Shown: piece by piece, positions 6,210 to 14,115 of the stretch
Position numbering within the stretch: the stretch's first letter is position 1
Layout: each line of letters begins with the position of its first letter
Assembly (NCBI GenBank): GCA_016936695.1
Contig: JAFGXK010000052.1
Span: 1 to 14,115 of the forward strand
Source of the DNA: Bacteroidales bacterium
GTDB lineage: Bacteria > Bacteroidota > Bacteroidia > Bacteroidales > VadinHA17
DNA length: 14,115 nt
Reading direction: 5' to 3'
The notes under the pieces: generated by a model
Databases searched by the model: none
What the model was told of the DNA's origin: nothing
The model's input: only the letters and a program-made list of their open reading frames with translations
Made by a program: the position numbers and the translations under genes

Positions 6210-8009
6210 ATGGATAGGCAACAAATAAGGGCAACATATCAAAAACTGAAGCAGGAGCAGAAACTTCTGCTGGCGGAGCTGAAGAAAAAACATCTCTGGA
6301 TTTCGCTGCTGAGGCTTCTGATATTCACAGCTGGTTCAGTACTGTCGGCTCTGGCCTTCACCAGATCGGTTACTCTGGGCTCCGCCGTTCTGATTTCTGC
6401 AATAATTGTTTTTTTGTTTCTTCTGAAGATATTTGAGGATTTTACAGGAAGGATAGCCATCGCCGAAAACCTCGCAAAGATCAATGGCAACGAGATCAGG
6501 GCGCTCGACGGAGACACGTCTCCTTTCGACGGTGGTTCGGATCTTAATGATCCCCGGCATGACTTTTCAGGTGATGTCGATCTTTTCGGTTATGCTTCAC
6601 TTTTCAGCTACCTTAACCGGACTGTGACGGGTTCGGGAAGGGGTATTCTTGCCGGTTGGCTTCTCGATCCTTTTGAGCTCAGGAACGACATTGTTCCTAT
6701 GCAGGAGGCGGTGAAGGAATTGTCGGCAAAGCTTGAATGGCGCCAGGAATTTATGGCCTGCGGACTTGGAAAACCTTTGGACGATAATGAGATAAAGAGC
6801 CTCAGGGAATGGCTGGACTGCACCGGCGATTCCTTTGCTTCCCCCTTTAAAAGGGCTGTTTACCATATACTTCCCGCTGCAGCGATTTCAGCACTCGGCC
6901 TTCTCATTGCCGGTGTAATACCCTTTTCTGCCTTCATGCTGATCTTCCTTATCAACCTGAGTCTTGTTGGACTGTCGCTGGGCAAAACGAACAGAATCCA
7001 TGCTTTGGTTTCAAAAAAGCATCATTTTCTTTCTTCTTTTGAGCAGCTTTTGTCTGCTTTCGAAAAAGAATCCTTTTCTTCTTCTGTTCTTTTGTCTGTA
7101 AAGGAAAAACTCTGTTCGGCCGAAGGTTCGGTATCGGAAAAGATAAGGGACCTGAACCGGATAATAAGGAAGTTTGACAACAGGCTGAATCTTTTTGGAG
7201 GATTCCTTCTTAACGGATTCCTGCTCTGGGATTTTCACTGCATCATGAGGCTTGAAAGCTGGCGCAGATCTGCGGAACAGGGGCTTCCCTTATGGCTCAG
7301 CCTTCTGGGCAGGGTGGATGCTCTCAACAGTCTGGCAAATCATGCCTTCAATAATCCCGCTTACATCTTTCCCTCAATTGCCGCGGGTGAACCCGTCCTC
7401 GAAGCGGCTGCACTTGGTCATCCCATGCTTCCGGGTGAGACAAGGGTATGCAACGATTTTTCAATAAGCGGCAAGGGCCGGGTATTTATAATCACCGGAG
7501 CCAATATGGCAGGAAAAAGCACTTTCCTGCGGACAGTTGCCGTTAACATGATACTCGGAATGACGGGAGCACCGGTTTGTGCACGGGAAATGATCCTGAC
7601 TCCCGTGAAGCTTTTCACAAGCATGCGCACTGTAGATTCACTTAGTCAGAATGAGTCATATTTCTATGCCGAACTGAAGAGGCTTAAGATACTTAAAGAG
7701 AAGCTCGAAAATGGAGAAAACATGTTTTTTGTCCTCGATGAGATTCTCAAGGGCACCAACTCGACCGACAAGAGTCTTGGTTCAAAGCAGTTCCTCGGAA
7801 AACTGGTCGATCTGGGCGGAACCGGAATGATTGCCACTCACGATATCTCACTCGGAGAAATGGAACAGGTATATCCCGGAAAGGTCTTCAACCTTTGCTT
7901 TGAGATCGGGATCGACGGCGAGAACATCAGCTTCGATTACCTGCTGCGCGAAGGCATAACGCGTAAGATGAATGCGGCTTTCCTGATGAAGCAGATGGGG
8001 ATAGTTTGA
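6210..8009 (+). CDS. Membrane-anchored MutS-like ATPase
   Basis: This 599-residue protein has the ATPase core of the MutS superfamily: Walker A GANMAGKST (430-438), the dimer signature SLSQNESYFYAELKRL (477-492), Walker B FFVLDEILKGTNSTD (506-520) and an H-loop THD (543-545). It lacks the mismatch-recognition domain, and no Phe-x-Glu wedge is seen. The N-terminal half instead contains hydrophobic segments at about 30-50, 56-75, 219-238 and 239-257, possibly also 328-340, so it is probably a membrane protein with a cytoplasmic ATPase. Residues 120-210 and 270-400 resemble the MutS lever/clamp helices. It should therefore not be read as the mismatch-repair MutS; homologues of this layout are usually annotated only as MutS-related. 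The function is unknown. It begins one base after the methyltransferase-like gene and ends the first plus-strand run. Confidence 0.9.
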   Translation: MDRQQIRATYQKLKQEQKLLLAELKKKHLWISLLRLLIFTAGSVLSALAFTRSVTLGSAVLISAIIVFLFLLKIFEDFTGRIAIAENLAKINGNEIRALDGDTSPFDGGSDLNDPRHDFSGDVDLFGYASLFSYLNRTVTGSGRGILAGWLLDPFELRNDIVPMQEAVKELSAKLEWRQEFMACGLGKPLDDNEIKSLREWLDCTGDSFASPFKRAVYHILPAAAISALGLLIAGVIPFSAFMLIFLINLSLVGLSLGKTNRIHALVSKKHHFLSSFEQLLSAFEKESFSSSVLLSVKEKLCSAEGSVSEKIRDLNRIIRKFDNRLNLFGGFLLNGFLLWDFHCIMRLESWRRSAEQGLPLWLSLLGRVDALNSLANHAFNNPAYIFPSIAAGEPVLEAAALGHPMLPGETRVCNDFSISGKGRVFIITGANMAGKSTFLRTVAVNMILGMTGAPVCAREMILTPVKLFTSMRTVDSLSQNESYFYAELKRLKILKEKLENGENMFFVLDEILKGTNSTDKSLGSKQFLGKLVDLGGTGMIATHDISLGEMEQVYPGKVFNLCFEIGIDGENISFDYLLREGITRKMNAAFLMKQMGIV

Positions 8010-8180
8010 TTATCCACCATTTATTAACAATGTATGATGACCTATTTTATGATGTGCAGTGCCGCATAAGGATCAATTAATCAGATAAATATTTCGGACA
8101 GGCAGATCAGGTGCGTCTCAGCGTTTCAAAAACAGGGCGTATTGTTGAAAATTCGGGGGATCAGCCAATTGCTAAATGAC

Positions 8181-8188
8181 TATATTTG
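8181..8188 (+). promoter_or_regulatory. Candidate parE -7 promoter element (TATATTTG)
   Basis: TATATTTG is a full match to TAnnTTTG and ends 17 bases before the ATG at 8206. The predicted transcript would start near 8194 and have a leader of about 12 bases, which excludes the upstream ATG at 8176. No clear -33 element is seen at the expected 19-21-base spacing. It occupies the end of the 196-base gap between the MutS-like gene and parE, the largest gap in the plus-strand block. The rest of that gap shows no ORF and no good terminator. Confidence 0.45.
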
Positions 8189-8205
8189 CGCAAAAATTCC
8201 GGAAA

Positions 8206-10053
8206 ATGACAGTTGTCGGATATTCAGAAGAACATATAAAAACCCTCGAGTGGCGTGAGCATATCAGGCTGAGACCCGGCATGTACATCGGGAAGCTGGG
8301 CGACGGCTCATCGCAGGACGACGGTATCTATGTTCTCCTGAAGGAGGTGATGGATAATTCAGTCGATGAATTCATGATGAGCTACGGGAAGAAGATCGAT
8401 GTAACCATTAGTGGCAGTGAGGTAAGGGTCCGCGACTACGGAAGGGGTATTCCTCTTGGAAAAGTCACTGAAGTTGTCTCCAGGATGAATACCGGCGCCA
8501 AATACGATTCCAAGGCTTTCAAGAAATCAGTCGGCCTTAACGGAGTGGGGGTAAAAGCCGTAAATGCATTGTCGAGCAGGTTTGTCATACGGTCAATGCG
8601 CGACGGGCAGATAAAGGTGAGTGAATTCGCTCACGGACTGATAGTGAAGGATTACCCTCTCGAGCCAACCACTGAGGAGAACGGCGTTGAGGTTATTTTC
8701 CAGCCCGACGAGGCTATGTTTGGAAAATACTTCTTCATCTCTGAATACGTGGACTCAATGCTGAAAAACTACGTGTACCTGAATGCCGGACTTGTAATCA
8801 ATTTCAACGGTACAAAGTTTTTCTCCAAAAATGGTCTCGTTGACCTTCTCAATGAAAACATGAGCAAGGAGGGTTTATATCCCATTGTCCACCTTAAGGG
8901 AGAGGATATCGAACTGGCATTTACCCACGGATCACAGTACGGGGAGGATTATTACAGCTTTGTAAACGGACAGAATACAACACAGGGGGGAACCCACCTG
9001 GCTGCCTTCAAGGAGGCATTCGTTAAAACTATCCATAACTTTTACAAGAAGGATTTTGATCCGGCCGACATCAAGGCATCAGTAATTGCCGCGATAAGTA
9101 TTAAGGTCGAAGAACCCATATTCGAATCACAGACAAAAACAAAACTGGGTTCCAGGGATATGGGACCCTCGGGCCCTTCAGTCAGAAATTTCATCGGCGA
9201 GTTTGTAAGGAAACAACTAGACGATTATCTACACAAGAATTCTGAAGCGGCGAAAATCCTTCTTCAGAAGATTCAGGACTCGGAAAAGGAACGAAAAGCC
9301 ATTTCCTCGATCCAGAAGCTTGCCAGGGAGAGGGCAAAGAAGGTGAGCCTCCACAACAAGAAGCTACGCGACTGCAGGATTCATTTCAATACCAATGATC
9401 CCCGGAAACTCGAATCAACAATATTCATCACCGAGGGAGATTCCGCCAGCGGTTCGATAACCAAATCGCGTGACGTGGAAACACAGGCGGTCTTCAGCCT
9501 GAGAGGCAAACCGCTCAACACATACGGACTGACCAAGAAGATTGTTTACGAAAACGAGGAGTTTAACCTGCTTCAGGCTGCACTGAACATAGAGGACGGT
9601 CTGGAGGACCTCCGCTACAACAATGTCGTAATTGCAACTGATGCCGACGTCGACGGAATGCATATCAGACTCCTGCTCCTTACTTTCTTCCTCCAGTTCT
9701 TTCCCGATCTGGTCAGAAAAGGACATGTTTATATCCTGCAGACACCTCTCTTCAGGGTGAGGAATAAAAAGGAAACACGATACTGCTATTCACAGGATGA
9801 GAAGGCAAAAGCCATTAAGGCTCTGGGTCCTGCACCTGAAATGACAAGGTTCAAGGGACTGGGTGAGATATCCCCCGATGAATTCAGGAATTTCATTGGA
9901 AAGGATATGAGGCTTGAACCTGTCATGATGAAGAAGAATGACACCGTGAACGGGTACCTTGAGTTCTACATGGGAAAAAACACACCCGACAGGCAGGATT
10001 TCATAATTGAGAACCTCAGGGTTGAGGAGGATCTCGTTGAGCAGGAAGTATAA
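8206..10053 (+). CDS. parE: DNA topoisomerase IV subunit B (ParE)
   Basis: ParE is the ATPase and TOPRIM subunit of topoisomerase IV, which separates linked daughter chromosomes together with ParC. With the chosen start it has 615 residues: the GHKL ATPase domain with EVMDNSVDE at 47-55 (catalytic E47, Mg-binding N51), GRGIP at 79-83 and NGVGVKAVN at 112-120; the transducer lysine loop QTKTK at 309-313; TOPRIM with TEGDSA at 409-414 and DADVDG at 479-484; and RFKGLGE at 548-554. It is shorter than typical GyrB and sits next to parC, which favours topoisomerase IV over gyrase. The frame is open back to an ATG at 8176, but I prefer 8206 because the -7 box TATATTTG would otherwise lie inside the gene and the family usually starts shortly before the EHIKTLEWREHIRLRPGMYIG region. 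The parC start follows 24 bases later. Confidence 0.93.
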   Translation: MTVVGYSEEHIKTLEWREHIRLRPGMYIGKLGDGSSQDDGIYVLLKEVMDNSVDEFMMSYGKKIDVTISGSEVRVRDYGRGIPLGKVTEVVSRMNTGAKYDSKAFKKSVGLNGVGVKAVNALSSRFVIRSMRDGQIKVSEFAHGLIVKDYPLEPTTEENGVEVIFQPDEAMFGKYFFISEYVDSMLKNYVYLNAGLVINFNGTKFFSKNGLVDLLNENMSKEGLYPIVHLKGEDIELAFTHGSQYGEDYYSFVNGQNTTQGGTHLAAFKEAFVKTIHNFYKKDFDPADIKASVIAAISIKVEEPIFESQTKTKLGSRDMGPSGPSVRNFIGEFVRKQLDDYLHKNSEAAKILLQKIQDSEKERKAISSIQKLARERAKKVSLHNKKLRDCRIHFNTNDPRKLESTIFITEGDSASGSITKSRDVETQAVFSLRGKPLNTYGLTKKIVYENEEFNLLQAALNIEDGLEDLRYNNVVIATDADVDGMHIRLLLLTFFLQFFPDLVRKGHVYILQTPLFRVRNKKETRYCYSQDEKAKAIKALGPAPEMTRFKGLGEISPDEFRNFIGKDMRLEPVMMKKNDTVNGYLEFYMGKNTPDRQDFIIENLRVEEDLVEQEV

Positions 10054-10077
10054 AAGATAAGAAAGGATATTCAGAGG

Positions 10078-12696
10078 ATGGAAGATCTGGATCTTGAACC
10101 GGACAGGCCTGAAGATAAAGATGATCTTGGACAGGGCGCCGTTGCCATGCACTCGGTGACGGCATTGTCGGGTATGTACCAGGACTGGTTCCTCGATTAT
10201 GCCTCATATGTAATTCTCGAACGGGCCGTACCGCATCTCCACGACGGACTGAAACCCGTCCAGCGGCGCATACTCCATTCGATGAAAAGAATGGATGACG
10301 GACGATACAACAAGGTGGCCAATATCATTGGACATACCATGCAGTTCCACCCGCATGGAGATGCTTCAATTGGCGACGCCCTTGTGCAGCTGGGGCAGAA
10401 GGACCTCCTGGTTGACACCCAGGGTAACTGGGGAAACATTCTTACCGGCGATGGTGCCGCAGCTCCGCGTTACATAGAAGCCCGTCTGTCGAAATTTGCA
10501 AATGACGTGGTATTCAACCCGAAAACAACAGAGTGGAAGCTCTCTTACGACGGAAGAAACAAGGAGCCTGTCACATTACCTGTCAAATTCCCGCTGCTGC
10601 TGGCATTGGGAGTGGAAGGAATTGCTGTCGGCCTTGCCTCAAAAATACTCCCCCACAATTTTAACGAGATTATTGATGCTTCAATCGACTACCTGCAGGG
10701 TAAGGAATTTGTTTTCTATCCCGACTTTCCTACGGCAGGAATGATCGATGTCTCCAAATACAATGACGGCCAAAGGGGAGGAGTAGTAAAGGTTAGGGCA
10801 AAGATCGAGAAGATTGACAAGAAGGCACTGGTCATCACTGAGATCCCTTTCGGCAAAACAACCACCAGCCTAATTGATTCGATAATTAAGGCTAACGAAA
10901 AGGGAAAGATCAAGATCAGAAAAATAGATGACAACACTTCTTCCAATGTGGAGATAGTGGTTTATCTCATGCCGGGAATCTCGCCCGACAAAACCATCGA
11001 CGCCCTCTATGCTCTGACTGACTGCGAATACTCTATTTCTCCAAATACCTGCGTAATTACAGGAAGCAAACCCTCCTTCATGGGGGTAAGCGAAATTCTG
11101 AAGTTCTCAACCGACAATACGGTACGACTTCTGAAAACCGAGCTTGAGATCAGACTGTCGGAACTTATGGAGGAGTGGCACATGTCATCGCTCGAGAAGA
11201 TATTTATCGAAGAAAGGATTTACAGGGATATCGAGGAGTGTGAAACATGGGAGGCTGTAATCAAGGCAATCGACGACGGCCTCAAACCCTTCAGAAAAAA
11301 GCTGTTGAGGGATATCACAAGGGATGATATCATAATGCTCACCGAGATTAAGATCAAAAGGATATCTAAGTATGATGCCAAAAAGGCAGATGAACATATC
11401 AGATCCATTGATGTCGAAATGGAGGAGGTCAGGAACCACCTCAGAAATCTGATCCCTTTTGCCATCAATTATTTCAGGCAGATAAAGAAGAAATACGGGA
11501 AAGGGCGAGAAAGAAAAACCGAGATCAGAAGCTTCGATACAATCCAGGCTACAAAGGTGGTTGCCAACAATGCCAGGTTATATATTAACTACAAGGAGGG
11601 CTTTATCGGAACCGGCCTGAAAAAGGATGAGTTCGTTTGTGAGTGCTCCGACATCGACGATATAATCGTTATAAGGAAGGACGGAAGCTACCTGATTACA
11701 AAGGTCGCCGATAAGATCTTCGTCGGGAACGACCCAATCTATGCCCAGGTCTTCAGGAAAAATGATGAACGTACCATATATAATATAGTATACCAGGACG
11801 GGAAGGATGGGCCGTACTATATTAAAAGATGTGCCATATCGGGACTTACCCGTGATAAGGAGTACAACCTGACCAGGGGAGTCCCGGGTTCGAAGATCCT
11901 GTACTTCAGCGCCAATCCAAACGGGGAGGCCGAAGTAATCAAGATCCACCACAAGCCGAAGGCAAGGCTGAAGAAGCTGATGTTTGAATTCGACTTCGGC
12001 CAGCTGGCGATAAAGGGAAAAACTTCCATGGGAAACATCCTTACCCGGAATTCCGTTCATAAGATATCACTCAAAGAAAAAGGAGTTTCAACCCTGGGAG
12101 GAAGAAAGATCTGGTTCGACGATGCAGTCTTCAGGCTTAACGTCGACGGAAGAGGTATTTACCTGGGTGAATTCAGCGCCGACGACAAAATACTGGTTAT
12201 TACCAAGAACGGTTACTTCAGGGTAACCGGGTTTGACCTCACAAACCATTTTGAGGACAATATTCTTATAATAGAAAAATATCGCCAGGGGGCAGTCTAC
12301 TCTGCTGCTTACTGGGATGCCGGACAGAAGTTCTATTATGTTAAGCGATTTATCATCGAAGAATCTGAAAAACCACTTTGCTTCATTAATGAGGACCCTG
12401 AATCAAAGCTTATAAGCATAACAGAGGTGGAATATCCGCGCTTTGAGATCCAGTTCGGGGGCAAGCACAAGGACCGTACCAATGAGATCATTGAAGTTGC
12501 CGAATTCATTGGTGTCAAGAGCTACAAGGCCAAAGGCAGGCGTCTGACAAGCTTCATGGTCGACAATATCCAGGAAATAGAACCTGTAGTAAAAAAAGAA
12601 TCACAGCCGCCGGTTGAGGATGAGCAGGAGGAAGAGGAGGAACAACCACATAAAGACAAGCCATCAGATCCGGCGCAGATGAAGTTGGAGCTCTGA
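10078..12696 (+). CDS. parC: DNA topoisomerase IV subunit A (ParC)
   Basis: ParC is the DNA-cleaving subunit of topoisomerase IV. The 872-residue protein has the winged-helix/tower domain with QRR at 62-64, HPHGD at 91-95, GNWGN at 116-120 and the catalytic tyrosine Y132 in AAAPRYIEARL. The C-terminal wrapping domain (about 520-820) has only a degenerate GyrA box, STLGGRK at 671-677, supporting ParC rather than GyrA. The tail from about 845 is acidic, with a run of five glutamates, and ends MKLEL. In the quinolone region, alanine A96 stands where E. coli GyrA has Ser83, while D100 occupies the Asp87 position. The 20-residue acidic N-terminal extension precedes the core. The ATG at 10078 has AGAGG just upstream, one of the few Shine-Dalgarno-like sites here. 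The stop TGA overlaps the aroK ATG by one base (TGATG). Confidence 0.94.
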   Translation: MEDLDLEPDRPEDKDDLGQGAVAMHSVTALSGMYQDWFLDYASYVILERAVPHLHDGLKPVQRRILHSMKRMDDGRYNKVANIIGHTMQFHPHGDASIGDALVQLGQKDLLVDTQGNWGNILTGDGAAAPRYIEARLSKFANDVVFNPKTTEWKLSYDGRNKEPVTLPVKFPLLLALGVEGIAVGLASKILPHNFNEIIDASIDYLQGKEFVFYPDFPTAGMIDVSKYNDGQRGGVVKVRAKIEKIDKKALVITEIPFGKTTTSLIDSIIKANEKGKIKIRKIDDNTSSNVEIVVYLMPGISPDKTIDALYALTDCEYSISPNTCVITGSKPSFMGVSEILKFSTDNTVRLLKTELEIRLSELMEEWHMSSLEKIFIEERIYRDIEECETWEAVIKAIDDGLKPFRKKLLRDITRDDIIMLTEIKIKRISKYDAKKADEHIRSIDVEMEEVRNHLRNLIPFAINYFRQIKKKYGKGRERKTEIRSFDTIQATKVVANNARLYINYKEGFIGTGLKKDEFVCECSDIDDIIVIRKDGSYLITKVADKIFVGNDPIYAQVFRKNDERTIYNIVYQDGKDGPYYIKRCAISGLTRDKEYNLTRGVPGSKILYFSANPNGEAEVIKIHHKPKARLKKLMFEFDFGQLAIKGKTSMGNILTRNSVHKISLKEKGVSTLGGRKIWFDDAVFRLNVDGRGIYLGEFSADDKILVITKNGYFRVTGFDLTNHFEDNILIIEKYRQGAVYSAAYWDAGQKFYYVKRFIIEESEKPLCFINEDPESKLISITEVEYPRFEIQFGGKHKDRTNEIIEVAEFIGVKSYKAKGRRLTSFMVDNIQEIEPVVKKESQPPVEDEQEEEEEQPHKDKPSDPAQMKLEL

Positions 12697-13217
12697 TGCA
12701 GACTACTGACAAAATATTCCTTGTAGGATTTATGGGAAGCGGAAAGACTACCGCAGGCAGGAAGCTCGCTTTGCGCCTGAAGTGGTCATTTATCGATCTC
12801 GATGAGCTTATTGAAAGTGATAGTGGGATGTCAGTAGCGGAAATATTTGCCGAAAGGGGTGAGGAATGGTTCCGGACTACCGAATCCAAAGCGTTGAGGG
12901 AACTTGGAAAACACAGGAATACAGTCATTTCTACCGGCGGAGGCACTCCATGCTTTTTCGGCAATATGGAATTCATGCTGAAGAACGGTCTTACTGTATA
13001 TCTGAAGTTGACTCCCGAAAAACTGAGCAGACGTCTCTCCAGCTCAACTGCCGGGCGCCCCTTGCTGATAGATATCGGAAAAAAGCAATTGCCGGGATAT
13101 ATCAGTGCCTTACTGGCTGAACGCGAAATCTGGTACTCAAAGGCCGAAATAATTACAGAAATTGAAAGGGGAAATATTTCAGCCTTGCTTTCGTTGATAA
13201 AGAACAGGTTAGGATAG
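12696..13217 (+). CDS. aroK: Shikimate kinase
   Basis: This enzyme phosphorylates shikimate at the 3-position with ATP, the fifth step of the shikimate pathway to chorismate and the aromatic amino acids. Within 173 residues it shows the P-loop GFMGSGKTT at 11-19, the shikimate-binding DLDE at 34-37 (D34, D36), the substrate arginine R60 in EEWFRTTE, GGG at 81-83, the lid arginine in GRPLL at 120-124 (R121), and the C-terminal R143 in AEREIWY. All residues expected for activity are present. The start overlaps the parC stop by one base, so translation is likely coupled and the gene probably shares the parE-parC transcript. No functional tie to topoisomerase IV is implied. It ends 56 bases before the next gene. 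Confidence 0.95.
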   Translation: MQTTDKIFLVGFMGSGKTTAGRKLALRLKWSFIDLDELIESDSGMSVAEIFAERGEEWFRTTESKALRELGKHRNTVISTGGGTPCFFGNMEFMLKNGLTVYLKLTPEKLSRRLSSSTAGRPLLIDIGKKQLPGYISALLAEREIWYSKAEIITEIERGNISALLSLIKNRLG

Positions 13218-13273
13218 TGATTTATCTGCTGGATTTCTTAATTTTAGGTTGTTGAATTAAACATATCAGGTTT

Positions 13274-14115
13274 ATGGGAATCAGACATTTCGTACTACCC
13301 CCCGCGAAGATGGAAGTCGTTCCCTCAACCGGCGAATGGGGAAAACTGACAAACAGGTTTTCAGGCAAGATTCTTTTCAGAAAACAGCTTTACTGGCTCG
13401 AAACCGGAGATTTGTCTGTAATCGGCACTGTCAGGAACAAATGGTTCTACGAGGAGATAATGGCATACGCAGTTGCCTTCCGCGACCTTAACCTTCTTCC
13501 CGCACTTAAGAAAATCACAGCTTCTGCAAACCTCGACGAAGGAATTCGCCATAAAGCTTCCGGGGCTTATGAGAGGATAGCCTCACAGACAGAATCCACT
13601 GATGCTGCAAGGGAAACAACCACTTCATCAAACGAATTCACCAGGGCCGAGAATGCACGTATTATCCTGGCCGGAACAAGATACCCGCAAACGACCGAGA
13701 TACTTAAACTGCTGAAGGATAAATCACCGGAACTGAAAAGGCTGGCGCTCTTTCTCATCGGTAAGTTCAGGATGACCGACATGATACAGGAGGTGTGCGA
13801 ATGCCTTACACTGACCGGTGTGGCGAGTGATGCTTATGCTGTGATGCTTAGCCTGGGCCCTTCTGTTGCCAGGGATATTGACAGATGCTATCTGAAGACT
13901 GCCGGCAATATTAAATCAAGCAAGGTACTCCTGAGACTGATGTCGGAGATACATCAGCCGGCCGATCTTTCGTTCCTGGTCGAAAGACTGTCGTCAAACT
14001 CCAGACTGGTAAGGGAAATGTCGCTTGACACGCTTTATGCCTCCGGATTCAGTCTGAATGAGTCCGGGAAGGAACGGCTTAAAACTAACATTAATGAGAC
14101 TTTCGGCACCCTGGC
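13274..14115 (+). CDS. Start of a HEAT-like helical-repeat protein, cut by the right edge
   Basis: The frame is open from an ATG at 13274 to the window end (280 codons, no stop), and an in-frame TGA at 13253 fixes this as the earliest ATG. I read it directly: it begins MGIRHFVLPPAKMEVVPSTG. Residues about 55-103 and 127-280 are built of amphipathic helix pairs such as SPELKRLALFLIGKFR and NSRLVREMSLDTLYASGF, which look like HEAT or ARM repeats. They are separated by a serine/threonine-rich linker at about 105-121. There is no signal peptide or membrane segment in the visible part. A weak AGG lies four bases upstream of the ATG. Such repeats bind proteins or act as regulatory domains, but the function cannot be given, and the missing C-terminus may carry another domain. 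The 56-base gap after aroK suggests possible co-transcription. Confidence 0.75.
   Translation, partial: MGIRHFVLPPAKMEVVPSTGEWGKLTNRFSGKILFRKQLYWLETGDLSVIGTVRNKWFYEEIMAYAVAFRDLNLLPALKKITASANLDEGIRHKASGAYERIASQTESTDAARETTTSSNEFTRAENARIILAGTRYPQTTEILKLLKDKSPELKRLALFLIGKFRMTDMIQEVCECLTLTGVASDAYAVMLSLGPSVARDIDRCYLKTAGNIKSSKVLLRLMSEIHQPADLSFLVERLSSNSRLVREMSLDTLYASGFSLNESGKERLKTNINETFGTL

Noticed and set aside
6210..8009. Mismatch-repair MutS
   Set aside because: The ATPase motifs match the superfamily, but the mismatch-binding domain is missing and membrane segments are present.
8176..8205. Upstream start for parE
   Set aside because: The -7 box TATATTTG lies within it and the family core begins just after the 8206 ATG.
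11578..12060. 160-codon minus-strand ORF over parC
   Set aside because: Antisense shadow within the ParC C-terminal domain, without recognisable domains.
8206..12696. Gyrase gyrB-gyrA pair rather than topoisomerase IV
   Set aside because: The degenerate GyrA box, the shorter B subunit and the adjacent order favour ParE-ParC, although a tree would be decisive.

Overview
This window carries chromosomal housekeeping genes from a member of the Bacteroidota, most likely the Bacteroidales/Marinilabiliales side of the phylum. This placement is an inference with no database search behind it. It rests on four observations: most starts lack a clear Shine-Dalgarno sequence; several upstream regions carry a TAnnTTTG -7 element, the Bacteroidota promoter signature; the short LID-less adenylate kinase and OCT-less Obg sit in the order hpt-adk-obg; and an adjacent parE-parC pair has a HPHGDASIGD motif and an acidic ParC tail. 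Base composition and codon style look even throughout, and I see no insertion sequence, prophage, CRISPR array, tRNA or rRNA.

Layout. Positions 1-409 are non-coding and hold a five-copy CTTCGGT heptamer array inside a long potential foldback. They also hold a promoter-like element that points antisense into purE. purE (minus strand) and hpt (plus strand) diverge from an 84-bp spacer, so de novo purine synthesis and purine salvage sit back to back. From hpt to 8009 all genes are on the plus strand with short or no gaps: hpt, adk, obg, a PAP2-family membrane phosphatase, a lipoate-protein ligase, a PlsC-type acyltransferase, an unrecognised methyltransferase-like protein, and a membrane-anchored MutS-like ATPase. 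A gap of about 200 bp carrying a TATATTTG box precedes a second plus-strand run: parE, parC and aroK (shikimate kinase). After a 56-bp gap comes the beginning of a HEAT-like helical-repeat protein that runs off the right edge.

How the genes relate. hpt and adk both serve purine nucleotide metabolism, and Obg is the ribosome-linked GTPase usually found with them in this phylum. The PAP2 phosphatase and PlsC acyltransferase act in membrane lipid metabolism, and LplA attaches lipoate to dehydrogenase and glycine-cleavage proteins. ParE and ParC are the two halves of topoisomerase IV. Several junctions are tightly coupled: one-base overlaps at adk/obg and parC/aroK, and one-base gaps at plsC/unknown and unknown/mutS-like.

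I found no clear-cut new multi-gene system. The items most worth a second look are the membrane MutS-like protein with its unknown methyltransferase-like neighbour, the heptamer foldback in the left intergenic region, the antisense promoter facing purE, and the alanine at the quinolone-contact position of ParC.
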